Shown piece by piece: positions 27,140 through 36,571 of a stretch of 64,000 nt of DNA. The stretch lies in the NCBI GenBank assembly GCA_030066625.1, contig JASJBG010000001.1:28381-92380 (forward strand), given 5' to 3'. Source of the DNA: Woeseiaceae bacterium (GTDB taxonomy: Bacteria; Pseudomonadota; Gammaproteobacteria; Steroidobacterales; Woeseiaceae). The notes under the pieces were generated by a model that was not told the DNA's origin, did no database searches, and worked only from the letters and a program-made list of their open reading frames with translations. The translations under genes were made by a program, and so were the position numbers. The stretch's first letter is position 1. Every line of letters begins with the position of its first letter.

Positions 27140-28084
27140 ATGGCTTTCCGCATCACGGCGATAGTCTTCGCGACGGTCTTGTTCACGGCACCCGCCGGCG
27201 CACAGCGCAGCTATGACACCGACATCCTGGCGGAGACCTTCGGCTTCGACGCCGACACGAAAAAGAGCGTCAGCCTCGACGACCTGCACCAGGGCTGTCC
27301 TGCCCGCGACTGCATCCCGTCGATAGACGAGCCGAAGTTCGTTGCCGCCGCAGACGCTGACCACATCGATGTCGATGCCGTCGTCATTGCCATCGAGCTG
27401 GACGGCGATGCGCGCGCCTATCCGGCACGAATCCTCGATCATCATGAGATCGTCAATGACACGATTGCCGGCCAGCCGATCGCGATTACCTGGTGCCCGC
27501 TCTGCGGTTCGGCCGTCGGCGTGCGCCGCGAAGTAGGCGACGAGATCACAGAGTTCGGCGTCTCGGGGGTGCTCTACAACTCGGACCTCGTATTCTACGA
27601 TCGCCGGACCGAAACGCTCTGGGACCAGATCGAGGCCAAAGGTATCGTCGGTCCGGAGACCGGCACGAAGCTCGACCTCGTTCCGGTAACGATGACGACC
27701 TGGGGCCGCTGGCAAAAGGCGCACCCCGACTCCCGCGTGCTGTCGACGGATACGGGCTTCGAAAAGGACTACAGCCAGGACCGCTACGACAAGTACCGCG
27801 ACTCGGTGTCGCTGATGTTCCCGGTCGGCAAACGCGACGACCGCGTGCACCCGAAGAGTGTCGTGTTCGGCTTCGAGTTCGACGGCAGGTCGCTCGCCTA
27901 CACCGAAAAGCTGCTACAGCAGCAAGGCACCTACACGCACGAACTCGATGGCAAAGCGGTGGCGGTCACGCTCGCCGACGACGGCCGCGTCGAGCTAACT
28001 ACCGGCGGCGAAACTTACGCCCCGATCCGGCTGTTCTGGTTTGCCTGGTACACGTTCCATCCCGACACGGAACTGTTCGAGTAG
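27140..28084 (+). CDS. DUF3179 domain-containing secreted protein
   Basis: Signal peptide; VNDTIAGQPIAITWCPLCGSAVGVRREV...GVSGVLYNSDLVFYDRRTETLWDQ. Confidence 0.87.
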   Translation: MAFRITAIVFATVLFTAPAGAQRSYDTDILAETFGFDADTKKSVSLDDLHQGCPARDCIPSIDEPKFVAAADADHIDVDAVVIAIELDGDARAYPARILDHHEIVNDTIAGQPIAITWCPLCGSAVGVRREVGDEITEFGVSGVLYNSDLVFYDRRTETLWDQIEAKGIVGPETGTKLDLVPVTMTTWGRWQKAHPDSRVLSTDTGFEKDYSQDRYDKYRDSVSLMFPVGKRDDRVHPKSVVFGFEFDGRSLAYTEKLLQQQGTYTHELDGKAVAVTLADDGRVELTTGGETYAPIRLFWFAWYTFHPDTELFE

Positions 28085-29365
28085 TCAGTCGTTGATCGCC
28101 TGGTAGACCGCAACGCGGTACCTGGCCAGCAGTTCGACGCCGTACGGATAGTGCTGCGTCATCAGCACGGCGACGAGCTCTTCTTCGGGATCGATGAAGT
28201 AGTCCGAGTTGAAGAAACCACCCCAGAACAGTCGTCCCGGAGAACCGATCTGCCCGGTCGCGGACGGGCCACCATCGTGACCGAAGGCCAGCGCGAAACC
28301 CGGCGTGCCCGCTTCGGCGAGCCCCATGCGCGCCGACTGGTCACTGGTCATAAGCTCGACGGTCTTGCGGCCGAGCAGCCTTTCACCATCGAGCGTGCCG
28401 CCGTTCAGGATCATCTGCAGGAAGCGTGAATAGTCCTGTGCGGTCGACGACAGTCCGCCGCCGCCAGACAGGAAGCCGCGAACGCCGTCATAGGGATAGT
28501 CGACTGCGTAGCGTGTCGGCCCGTCGTCGATGACGCCGGGCGGCACGACCTCGAGTGCACCGTCCTCGTCCAGCCGGTGAACGGCCGCCATGCGCGCGAC
28601 CTTGGCCTCGGGTAGCTCGAAGTACGTATCGCGCATGTCGAGTGGGGTGAATATGCGTTCGCGAAAAAAAGCGTCGAGCGACTGACCGGTCACGACCTCG
28701 ATGAGCCGACCGAGCACGTCGATGTTGAGGCCGTAGCTGACGCGCTCGCCCGGCTCGTGCAGGATCGGCAGCGATGCCAACCGCGGCATGAACTCGGCCA
28801 GCGTCTCGGTCTCACCCGCCAGCCCGTCGCTGATATCGTTGTCGATGTACAGCTCGCCGACCGGCCCTGTATTCATGAAGCGATAAGAGATGCCGGATGT
28901 GTGCGTCAGCAGGTGACGAATCGTGATTGCGGTCTCGGCAGGTACCAGCTCGTAGCCGTCCTCGGTCGGCTTTGCTATCTGCATCTCGCGATCGAACTCG
29001 GGCAGGTAGTTCCCGACCGGGTCGTCGAGCAGGAAGTGGCCATCCTCGAACAGGATCATGACGCCCGTCGCCGTTATCGCCTTGGTCATCGACGCAATCC
29101 TGAAGATGTCGTCGCTTCGCATGGCACGACCCGCCGCCAGGTCCGCCTGTCCGAACGCCTTCAGGTACGCGAGCTCGCCGCGTCGCTGCACCAGCACGAC
29201 AGCGCCGGCGACCTGGCCGGTCTCCAACGCACGTTCGACGGCGGCGTCGATCCGATCGAGTCGGTCGGCGGAAAATCCAAGCGTTTCCGGGTCCGCGGGC
29301 AATTCGCGTGCTGACAGCGCGCCCGCGAACAGCAGCAAAATGATGCCAAGCCATTGTTTCTTCAT
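28085..29365 (-). CDS. serine hydrolase, beta-lactamase class C-like
   Basis: IASMTKAITATG (SxxK), YGLNIDVLGRLIEVVTGQSLDAFFRERIFTPLDMRDTYF. Confidence 0.9.
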   Translation of the reverse strand: MKKQWLGIILLLFAGALSARELPADPETLGFSADRLDRIDAAVERALETGQVAGAVVLVQRRGELAYLKAFGQADLAAGRAMRSDDIFRIASMTKAITATGVMILFEDGHFLLDDPVGNYLPEFDREMQIAKPTEDGYELVPAETAITIRHLLTHTSGISYRFMNTGPVGELYIDNDISDGLAGETETLAEFMPRLASLPILHEPGERVSYGLNIDVLGRLIEVVTGQSLDAFFRERIFTPLDMRDTYFELPEAKVARMAAVHRLDEDGALEVVPPGVIDDGPTRYAVDYPYDGVRGFLSGGGGLSSTAQDYSRFLQMILNGGTLDGERLLGRKTVELMTSDQSARMGLAEAGTPGFALAFGHDGGPSATGQIGSPGRLFWGGFFNSDYFIDPEEELVAVLMTQHYPYGVELLARYRVAVYQAIND

Positions 29366-29451
29366 GTTTGTCTCCGCTGGCGGATTCGCCCCGCTCTTCT
29401 ATATTTTTAGTGTACACGGGGCAGTTAGTCACAACGACGAGGGGGGACACC

Positions 29452-30945
29452 ATGGACCGCAGGCAGTTCTGCAGAACGACGCTGGCCGCGACGATCGCGG
29501 GCAGCTTTCCATACCTGGCCGGGTGCGGCGAGAAAGCACCGGTCGCAACCAAGGCCGACACGAGTATTCCGGCCGTGTCACTGGACGGCGCCGAGATTGA
29601 GCTCGAGAAGGCCGCCATTCATGAGCTCGGACAGGCGCTCGACGGCCCGGTGATGCTCTCCGGGCATCCCGAATACGATATCGCCCGCAGGATCTGGAAC
29701 GGCATGCACGACAAGCGGCCGGCGCTGATCGCGAAGGTCGCGAGCGCGGCGGACGTCAGCGAAGCCATAAGTTTCGCCCGCGACAACAACCTGCTCGTCG
29801 CGGTCCGCGGCGGCGGCCACAGCTGGCCGGGCAAATCCGTTTGCGAGGGCGGCCTGATGATCGACCTCTCCGGCCTCAACAAGGTCATGGTCGACGCGTA
29901 CGATCGACGCGCCTATTGCGGCGGGGGCGCGCTGCTCAACAACCTCGACACGGCGGCGCTCGAACACGGCCTCGTCACGACGGCCGGGGTCGTGTCGCAC
30001 ACGGGCGTCGGCGGCTACACGCTGGGTGGGGGCTTCGGTCGCTTGAATCGCAAGCACGGGCTTACGATCGATAACCTGCTCGGCGCTGAAATCGTGACGG
30101 CGGACGGCCAGGTCCGCCACGTCTCGAATGACGAAGACGCCGAGCTTTTCTGGGCTATTCGTGGCGGCGGCGGCAACTTCGGGGTCGTTACCCGCTTCGA
30201 GTTCCAGCTGCACCCGTTCGACCGCAACGTGTTATCCGGCATGATCGCGTGGCCGATTGACCAGGCTCGCGACGTGCTCGACTTTTACGGCGGCTGGTAC
30301 CAGGGCCTCTCTGACGACCTGTACGTCGGTCCGGCGATGGTGACGATGCCCGACGGCACGAGCGTCGTCGCGATGGAGGTCGTCTACGCGGGCGACCCGG
30401 CCGCGGGCGAAAAGGAACTGGCACCGCTGCGCAGTATCGGCAAACCGCTCGACGACGGCGTCAAGGTGCAGGACTACATGGTCATGCAGACGCAGGAAGA
30501 TGCGGCGCTCGCGCACGGCATCCGCTCGTATGCGAAGAGCGGCTTGGCGAAAGAGATCACGCCGGAGCTGGTCGACACGCTGGTCGAAGCATTCGTAGCC
30601 GATCCCCGGATTGCGTTCTTCACCCACACCGCCGGCGGCGCGGTCAAACAGGTCGGCGAACTCGATACCGCGTTCCCGCATCGCAACGCCGAGACGATGC
30701 TTCTGGTCGCTTCCTTCTGGGAAAACCCGGCGGACGACGAGGAGTGGATGGCGAAGAGCCGTGAGTGGTTTGCGGCGATCGAACCGCATACCGGCGGCTA
30801 CTACGACAACATCGATTCGGACGGTGAAGGCGCGGCGGGCAACTACGGCCCGGCCTACGATCGCCTGAGCCGCATCAAGGCCCGCTACGACGCCGGCAAC
30901 CTGTTTCGGCTGAACAGCAACGTCAGGCCGGCAGCTAGCGCCTGA
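29452..30945 (+). CDS. FAD-binding (PCMH/BBE type) oxidoreductase with Tat-like lipoprotein leader
   Basis: MDRRQFCRTTLAATIAGSFPYLAGC leader; VRGGGHSWPGKSVCEGGLMIDLSGLNKV; GGGFGRLNRKHGLTIDNLLGAEIVTADG; C-terminal NYGPAYDRLSRIKARYDAGNLFRLNSNV. Confidence 0.92.
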   Translation: MDRRQFCRTTLAATIAGSFPYLAGCGEKAPVATKADTSIPAVSLDGAEIELEKAAIHELGQALDGPVMLSGHPEYDIARRIWNGMHDKRPALIAKVASAADVSEAISFARDNNLLVAVRGGGHSWPGKSVCEGGLMIDLSGLNKVMVDAYDRRAYCGGGALLNNLDTAALEHGLVTTAGVVSHTGVGGYTLGGGFGRLNRKHGLTIDNLLGAEIVTADGQVRHVSNDEDAELFWAIRGGGGNFGVVTRFEFQLHPFDRNVLSGMIAWPIDQARDVLDFYGGWYQGLSDDLYVGPAMVTMPDGTSVVAMEVVYAGDPAAGEKELAPLRSIGKPLDDGVKVQDYMVMQTQEDAALAHGIRSYAKSGLAKEITPELVDTLVEAFVADPRIAFFTHTAGGAVKQVGELDTAFPHRNAETMLLVASFWENPADDEEWMAKSREWFAAIEPHTGGYYDNIDSDGEGAAGNYGPAYDRLSRIKARYDAGNLFRLNSNVRPAASA

Positions 30946-30948
30946 GGC

Positions 30949-31413
30949 TCAGGCGCCGCCGGCGTAGCCCTGCTGCCGCCAGGCCTCGTAGATGACGACG
31001 GCGGCGGAGTTGGACAGGTTCAGGCTGCGCGAGCCTTCGCGCATCGGCAGCCGGAGCCGCTGCTCCGCCGGCTCCGCTTCGAGCACGGCGTCGGGAAGGC
31101 CGCGCGTTTCCGGCCCGAACAGGAATGCATCGCCGGGGATGTACTTCGGCGTGTCGTAGCGGGTCCGACCCCGCGTGCTCAGCGCGAAGACGCGCGGGTC
31201 GCCCAGCGCCTGCCGGCATTCGGCCAGCGAGTCGTGGACGACGACGTCGGCGAACTCGCGGTAGTCGAGGCCGGCCCGCTTCAGGCGCGTGTCGTCGAGC
31301 TCGAAGCCGAGCGGCCGGACGAGATGCAGCGCGGTGCCGGTATTGGCACACAGCCGGATGATGTTGCCGGTGTTCGGCGGTATCTCCGGCTGGAACAGGA
31401 TGATCGAGAACAT
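30949..31413 (-). CDS. trmL: tRNA (cytidine/uridine-34-2'-O)-methyltransferase TrmL (SPOUT)
   Basis: MFSIILFQPEIPPNTGNIIRLCANTGTALHLVRPLGFELDDTRLKRAGLDY...MREGSRSLNLSNSAAVVIYEAWRQ. Confidence 0.94.
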   Translation of the reverse strand: MFSIILFQPEIPPNTGNIIRLCANTGTALHLVRPLGFELDDTRLKRAGLDYREFADVVVHDSLAECRQALGDPRVFALSTRGRTRYDTPKYIPGDAFLFGPETRGLPDAVLEAEPAEQRLRLPMREGSRSLNLSNSAAVVIYEAWRQQGYAGGA

Positions 31414-31434
31414 TCCTGTAGAATGCCGCATCCG

Positions 31435-32370
31435 ATGAGCACGCAAAACCAGTCCAGCCTCACGACCGACCTCTGCGGTCTGTCCATGACCTCACCGATC
31501 GTTCTCCTGTCCGGCTGCGTAGGCTTCGGCGAGGAGTACACGCGCGTCGAGGGATTCTCGAACAATGACGTGGGCGGCGTCGTTCTCAAGGGCACGACGG
31601 GTGATGCTCGTCTCGGCAATCCGCCGCACCGCGTCTTCGAGACGCCACAGGGCATGCTCAACGCGATCGGCCTGCAGAACCCCGGCGTGGACGCGGTGGT
31701 CGACGATATCCTGCCGGGCCTTGATTTCAAGGAAACGCGCTTCCTTGCCAACGTCTCCGGGTCGACGATCGAGGAGTACGAGCGCGTTACGAAGCGCTTC
31801 GACGACTCGCCGATCGACGCGATCGAGATCAATATCTCCTGCCCGAACGTGAAGGAAGGCGGCGTGCAGTTCGGCAACGACCCCATCATGTCCGCGCGCG
31901 TCGTCGAAGCCTGCCGCGCGCAGACGACGAAACCGATCATCACCAAGCTGTCGCCGAACCAGACCGACATTCGCGAGAACGCCCGGCTGTGCATCGAAGC
32001 CGGCAGCGACGGTTTTGCGGTCATCAATACGCTGATGGGCATGGCGATCGATATCGAAAATCGCGTGCCCGTGATCGGCAATCGCCAGGGCGGGCTGTCG
32101 GGACCGGCGATCAAACCGATTGCGCTGCTAAAGGTCCACCAGGTCTACGAGGTGGCGAAGGAGCACGACGTGCCGATCATCGGCCAGGGCGGCATCACGA
32201 CGCCGAACGACGCTATCGAGTTCCTGGTCGCGGGTGCGACGGCGATCGGTATCGGCACGGCGCTGTTCTACGATCCACTCGTCTGCAGGAAGATCAATGA
32301 CGGAATCGCCGCGTATCTCGAGCGGCATTCGATGTCTTCCATTACCGAGCTCGTTGGCTCGCTGGCTTGA
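31435..32370 (+). CDS. class 1 (1B-like) dihydroorotate dehydrogenase-like protein
   Basis: GVVLKGTTGDARLGNPPHRVFETPQGMLNAIGLQNPG, INISCPNVKEGGVQFGNDP, IIGQGGITTPNDAIEFLVAGATAIGIGTALF. Confidence 0.85.
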   Translation: MSTQNQSSLTTDLCGLSMTSPIVLLSGCVGFGEEYTRVEGFSNNDVGGVVLKGTTGDARLGNPPHRVFETPQGMLNAIGLQNPGVDAVVDDILPGLDFKETRFLANVSGSTIEEYERVTKRFDDSPIDAIEINISCPNVKEGGVQFGNDPIMSARVVEACRAQTTKPIITKLSPNQTDIRENARLCIEAGSDGFAVINTLMGMAIDIENRVPVIGNRQGGLSGPAIKPIALLKVHQVYEVAKEHDVPIIGQGGITTPNDAIEFLVAGATAIGIGTALFYDPLVCRKINDGIAAYLERHSMSSITELVGSLA

Positions 32371-32376
32371 TCGACC

Positions 32377-32468
32377 CGATTCAGCGCTCGTAGACACGCT
32401 CGCCGTTCATCCACGTCTCGCGCACTCGCGCCCGCTTTGACCACCATTCGTCGAGAGCATATTTCAAT
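32377..32468 (-). pseudogene. orphan C-terminal gene remnant, amidohydrolase-like tail
   Basis: Reverse strand reads PLKYALDEWWSKRARVRETWMNGERVYER-stop with no upstream gene body; sequence resembles C-termini of amidohydrolase-type proteins. Confidence 0.35.
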
Positions 32469-32492
32469 GGATAGCCTGATTACGCAGGCTCG

Positions 32493-32984
32493 CTAGTCCA
32501 GGTCGCCGTGTTTTCGCCAGCTGTGCTCGTCGTCATCCGGCGCCCAGCGGCCCGACAAAACCGGTGTCTTGCCGACCCTCGTGCGCGCATACAGGACAAG
32601 AAACGCCGCCGAGCTCAGGAACAGGCTCACGAGCGGTACCTGCTGGCGCCAGTCGAGCGCCTCGTCATAGGCGCGGGCGACAATCCACATCGCCATCTCG
32701 CCGGCAATGAACAGGGAATTCAGCAGCACGAACGCAAACACGAGCCATTGGGGCATGGCCTGCCAGAGCCGGCCGAGCCCGTCCCGCCAGCCCCAGGCCG
32801 AAACGAACAGCAGGGTGACAAAAGCGATCACCGCGATCGCGAACGGTATCGCCGCGGCCTGCACGTACATCATGCCCTCGAGGTCAGGCGCCGACTGGCC
32901 GCCGCCCATGAACAGGACCATGAGCGAGAAAAGCGTCGAGACAACGATCATTGCGAGAACGGCGAGGGTCAGGGGAGTAATCAC
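32493..32984 (-). CDS. conserved hypothetical membrane protein (about four TM segments)
   Basis: Hydrophobic segments alternate with charged loops; open frame of 163 aa. Confidence 0.65.
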   Translation of the reverse strand: MITPLTLAVLAMIVVSTLFSLMVLFMGGGQSAPDLEGMMYVQAAAIPFAIAVIAFVTLLFVSAWGWRDGLGRLWQAMPQWLVFAFVLLNSLFIAGEMAMWIVARAYDEALDWRQQVPLVSLFLSSAAFLVLYARTRVGKTPVLSGRWAPDDDEHSWRKHGDLD

Positions 32985-33032
32985 GGCGAGGCTCGGAACC
33001 TGGTGTCGTCGTAGTGTACGTCGGCCGAAATG

Positions 33033-33058
33033 AAAAAGGGGCCCGGTGTGCGGGCCCC
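33033..33058 (-). terminator. Rho-independent terminator for the small secreted protein gene
   Basis: On the reverse strand GGGGCCCG-CACAC-CGGGCCCC followed by TTTTT. Confidence 0.85.
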
Positions 33059-33074
33059 TGCGTCTTGCGTGGGG

Positions 33075-33476
33075 CTACCTTCTGACCCTGGTGATGTAGA
33101 ACGACTGTGTCGAGAAGCCGATCCGGGTGCACTCGCCGTCCTCATTGTAAGAGAACGTGACGAACGAGAAGTCGGACACCGTCCGTATTTCGTCGAGCAG
33201 GCCCGCGTCCGATGTGTTGCAGAATGCCCTTTCTCCATCGGCATCCTCCGCCTGGCAGAATCCGAAGCGGAACACCCCGCCGGCGCCGTCGGAGATCGAG
33301 CGACTGCCGCAGCCGATGAACTCGTTATCGTTCCTGGCGTTTGCGGCCGTCAGCATATCCCCGCTAGCCGTCAGGTTGACCAGGTCGACGTCGACCGGAA
33401 ATGGCGTTTTTTGGCCGGCGTATGCGGCCGTCGATAACAACGCGATCGCTGTCGCGACCATGATCTTCTGTTTCAT
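33075..33476 (-). CDS. small secreted hypothetical protein (Cys-containing)
   Basis: Signal peptide MKQKIMVATAIALLSTAAYA; followed by a canonical terminator. Confidence 0.7.
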   Translation of the reverse strand: MKQKIMVATAIALLSTAAYAGQKTPFPVDVDLVNLTASGDMLTAANARNDNEFIGCGSRSISDGAGGVFRFGFCQAEDADGERAFCNTSDAGLLDEIRTVSDFSFVTFSYNEDGECTRIGFSTQSFYITRVRR

Positions 33477-33511
33477 CTGGTTTTCTCCCTGTTGGTTATT
33501 CGTTGTCGTTC

Positions 33512-34000
33512 TTAAAGGCGCCCGTCTATGGCGCCCGTGTTCAAGTGGCGGAAGAGCCGCTTGAGCATTTCGTCGCGGTCCTCAGGCCTGAGCCTCGCGA
33601 TCTCGGTCTGCAGCTGAACCATCTCGGCCTCGTTGATTCGCCCGACCTGAGAAAAATAGTCGAGCCGTTGCGAAACCGCCTCGCGACGCTGTTCGTACTC
33701 GAGGGCCATCTGCGGATCCATCGGCAATTCCTGCGGAACGGGTTGAGCAGCGGATGGCAGGGAGCCAGCGCGCGCGAACTGCCATTCGAGTTCCTCGCGG
33801 ACGATCTGGCGCAGACGGTCTTCGTCCACCGTCCCGGATCCCGTGCCAGCGGCGACCGAGGGCATATCGAAAGGCTGCAGGTTGTCGACAGCCACCGGCG
33901 TCGCAGTGCTGTCAGGAATTCGTCGTTCCAGATCGACAATGCGGGCAAACAGGAGTCCCAGCAGCACTAGCTGGACGATCGCGATTACCGTCAGCAGTCT
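33512..34000 (-). CDS. hypothetical membrane-anchored protein with helical C-terminus
   Basis: MRLLTVIAIVQLVLLGLLFARIVDLERRI; start adjusted inside ORF 33512..34075. Confidence 0.6.
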   Translation of the reverse strand, partial: RLLTVIAIVQLVLLGLLFARIVDLERRIPDSTATPVAVDNLQPFDMPSVAAGTGSGTVDEDRLRQIVREELEWQFARAGSLPSAAQPVPQELPMDPQMALEYEQRREAVSQRLDYFSQVGRINEAEMVQLQTEIARLRPEDRDEMLKRLFRHLNTGAIDGRL

Positions 34001-34081
34001 CATCGGTCGGGTGCACCGCTCGGGTCGATCCGCAGGGGGCCTGCAGTATATCGACAGGCGCCATGGCGGCGCCATATCTGG

Positions 34082-35485
34082 TCAATCGAGGTGCAGCGCC
34101 TTCATCTTGCGAGCAAGCGTGTTACGTCCCCAGCCCAGCAGTTTGGCCGCAGCCTGGCGATGGCCATTGGTCTGGCTCATCGCCTCGCGAATCAGCGTGC
34201 GCTCGAACTCGGGCAAAGCCGTGTCCAACAGCGGCGTCTGGCCGCTGCCAAGCTGGGTCTGCGCCCAGGCAGCCAGGCTGCGGGTCCAGTCCTGCACCGC
34301 GCGCTCCGATGCGGCTTCGCCGCCGAGGTCGGCCGGGATGTCGTCGACGGTGATGACGCCGCCCGGCGCCGTCACCGTCAGGCGACGGGTGGCGTTGACG
34401 ACCTGGCGGACGTTACCGGGCCAATCGTAGCTTCTGAGCACATCCAGCGCATCGGTATCGATCGTCTTGACCGGCGTGTTGAGTTCCTTGGCCGCCTCGT
34501 TGAAGTAGTGCTCCAGCAGCAGGGGAATGTCCTCGCGGCGCTGCCGCAGCGGCGGCGTGTTGATGCGGATCACGTTGAGGCGATGGAACAGGTCCTCGCG
34601 GAAGCGGGCCTCGGTAACGGCGCGCGCCAGGTCCTGGTTGGTTGCGGCGATTACCCTGACGTCGACCTTGATCGAGGTCTGTCCGCCTACGCGATAGAAC
34701 TCGCTCTCGGCGAGTACCCGCAATAGTCGCGTCTGTAGCGCCGGCGACATGTCGCCGATCTCATCGAGGAACAAGGTGCCGCCATTGGCCTGCTCGAAGC
34801 GGCCGATGCGTCGTGAGTCTGCACCGGTGAACGCGCCTTTTTCATGGCCGAACAATTCTGATTCGAGCAGCTCGGACGCGATCGCCGAGGTATTTAGCGC
34901 AACGAAGGGCTTGTTGGCGCGCGGACTGTGTTCGTGCAGCGCGCGGGCAACAAGCTCCTTGCCGGTACCCGACTCGCCCGTGATCAACACGGTCATGCTC
35001 GAGCCGGCGAGGCGTCCGATCGAGCGGAAGACTTCCTGCATCGCGGGTGCCTGCCCGATCAGGGACGGGATGGCACCAGGACCGGTGCTGTCACCACCGG
35101 CAGCGTCGAAGCCGTTCTGGTGTGCCGCCTTGTGAACCAGCTCGACGGCCTCGTCAATATCGAAAGGCTTCGGCAGGTACTCGAATGCGCCGCCCTTGTA
35201 AGCCGCGACCGCGTTCTCCAGATCGGAATGCGCGGTAATGACGATGATTGGCAGATTCGGAAGGCTGCCGTGCAGACGTTCGAGCAGCGTGATCCCGCTC
35301 ATGCCGGGCATGCGCACGTCGGTGATGAGGACGTCCGGAGCGTCGTCCCCCAGCGCGTCGAGCAGATGCTCGGCCCGTTCGAAGCTCTGGGTTTCCATGC
35401 CAGCCTGGCGCAGGGCTTTTTCCAGTACCCAGCGGACAGACTGGTCGTCGTCGACCACCCAGACCTGTAACGCCCGGTCAGCCAT
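34082..35485 (-). CDS. glnG: nitrogen regulation response regulator NtrC
   Basis: Receiver (VWVVDDDQSVRWVLEKAL, DVLITDVRMPG), GESGTGKELVARALHEHS, GAFTGA, Fis-like HTH at C-terminus; adjacent to ntrB and glnA. Confidence 0.96.
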   Translation of the reverse strand: MADRALQVWVVDDDQSVRWVLEKALRQAGMETQSFERAEHLLDALGDDAPDVLITDVRMPGMSGITLLERLHGSLPNLPIIVITAHSDLENAVAAYKGGAFEYLPKPFDIDEAVELVHKAAHQNGFDAAGGDSTGPGAIPSLIGQAPAMQEVFRSIGRLAGSSMTVLITGESGTGKELVARALHEHSPRANKPFVALNTSAIASELLESELFGHEKGAFTGADSRRIGRFEQANGGTLFLDEIGDMSPALQTRLLRVLAESEFYRVGGQTSIKVDVRVIAATNQDLARAVTEARFREDLFHRLNVIRINTPPLRQRREDIPLLLEHYFNEAAKELNTPVKTIDTDALDVLRSYDWPGNVRQVVNATRRLTVTAPGGVITVDDIPADLGGEAASERAVQDWTRSLAAWAQTQLGSGQTPLLDTALPEFERTLIREAMSQTNGHRQAAAKLLGWGRNTLARKMKALHLD

Positions 35486-36550
35486 CCGTTGATGCCTCCT
35501 GGTCCAGCGGGATCCGGACCATGAAGACGGTCCGCCCGGGTCGGCTGTCGAACTCGATCAGGCCTCCGTGGCGGCTGATCAGCTCCTGTGCGGCAGGCAG
35601 GCCGAGGCCTGTGCCCTCGGGCCGGCTCGTGACCAGCGGATAAAACACGGAGTCCGCCAGTTCCGGTGGTATTCCAGGGCCGTCGTCCTCGATTTCGATG
35701 CTGGCAATGACCCGGTGGCGAATGTCGCCAATGGTGAAGTTGGTCGCGGCACGCGTCCGGAGCACGATCGTGCCCTGACCGTCGAGCGCGGCAACGGCGT
35801 TGCGAACGATGTTGAGCAGCGCCTGCACGAACTGGTCGCGATCGAGCGCGATCAACGGCAATCCGGGATCGTAGTCGCGATTCACTCGCAGGGACTTCCG
35901 GTCTTCAGCCTCGACGATACGAACGACGTACTCGAGAAGTTCATGAACGTTTTGCGGCTGCTTGTTCGGCGGGCCGCCGGGTCCGAGCAGCGTGTCGACC
36001 AGTGCAGCGAGTCGATCCGTCTCGCTGATTACGACGCTCGTGTACTCATGCTGTTCGGGGTGCTCCAGCTCGCGGGCCAGGAGCTGGGCCGCACCGCGAA
36101 TCCCGCCCAATGGGTTCTTGATCTCGTGTGCGAGCTGGCGAACCATCTGCCGGCCCGCGCCGTGCTGGATGAGCAGCGCATTTTCGCGGCTGATCCGCGA
36201 GCGTCGCGTTGCATCGGTCAGTTCCACCAGCAGCTGGTCGTCGCGGTAGGGTGAGACCCTGCAATCGACGATTCGCTCGTCGGGATTGACCTCGGTCGGT
36301 GCGAGCTTCAGCTCATTCGCGTAGTGGTCGCCCGTCTGGCTGACGCGGCCGAGGATGTCGCCGAGTTCCGGATCGTCGTCGAGAAGCTGGAGCAGCGACT
36401 CGCCACGGGCGCGCTCTTCGGAGATGCCGAGCAGATGCTCGGCTGCCGGATTCAGGTAACGAATCAACAGCGCGCCGTCGAGCACGACGATGCTGGTACT
36501 CAGCGAGTCGAGAATTGCGTCGGGATTTTGCGTCCTGCCGCCGGTGTCAT
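35478..36550 (-). CDS. glnL: nitrogen regulation sensor histidine kinase NtrB; anomalous start (see finding)
   Basis: PAS-like segment DAILDSLSTSIVVLDGALLIRYLNPAAEHLLG, H-box VRQLAHEIKNPLGGIRGAAQLL, HATPase TGLGLPAAQELI. The tracked ORF begins at 36815 inside the neighbouring DUF4124 gene. 36550 is a proposed ATG that needs +1 nt to be in frame. Confidence 0.85.
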
Positions 36551-36571
36551 CGTGACCGGCGCGTTCGTCGT

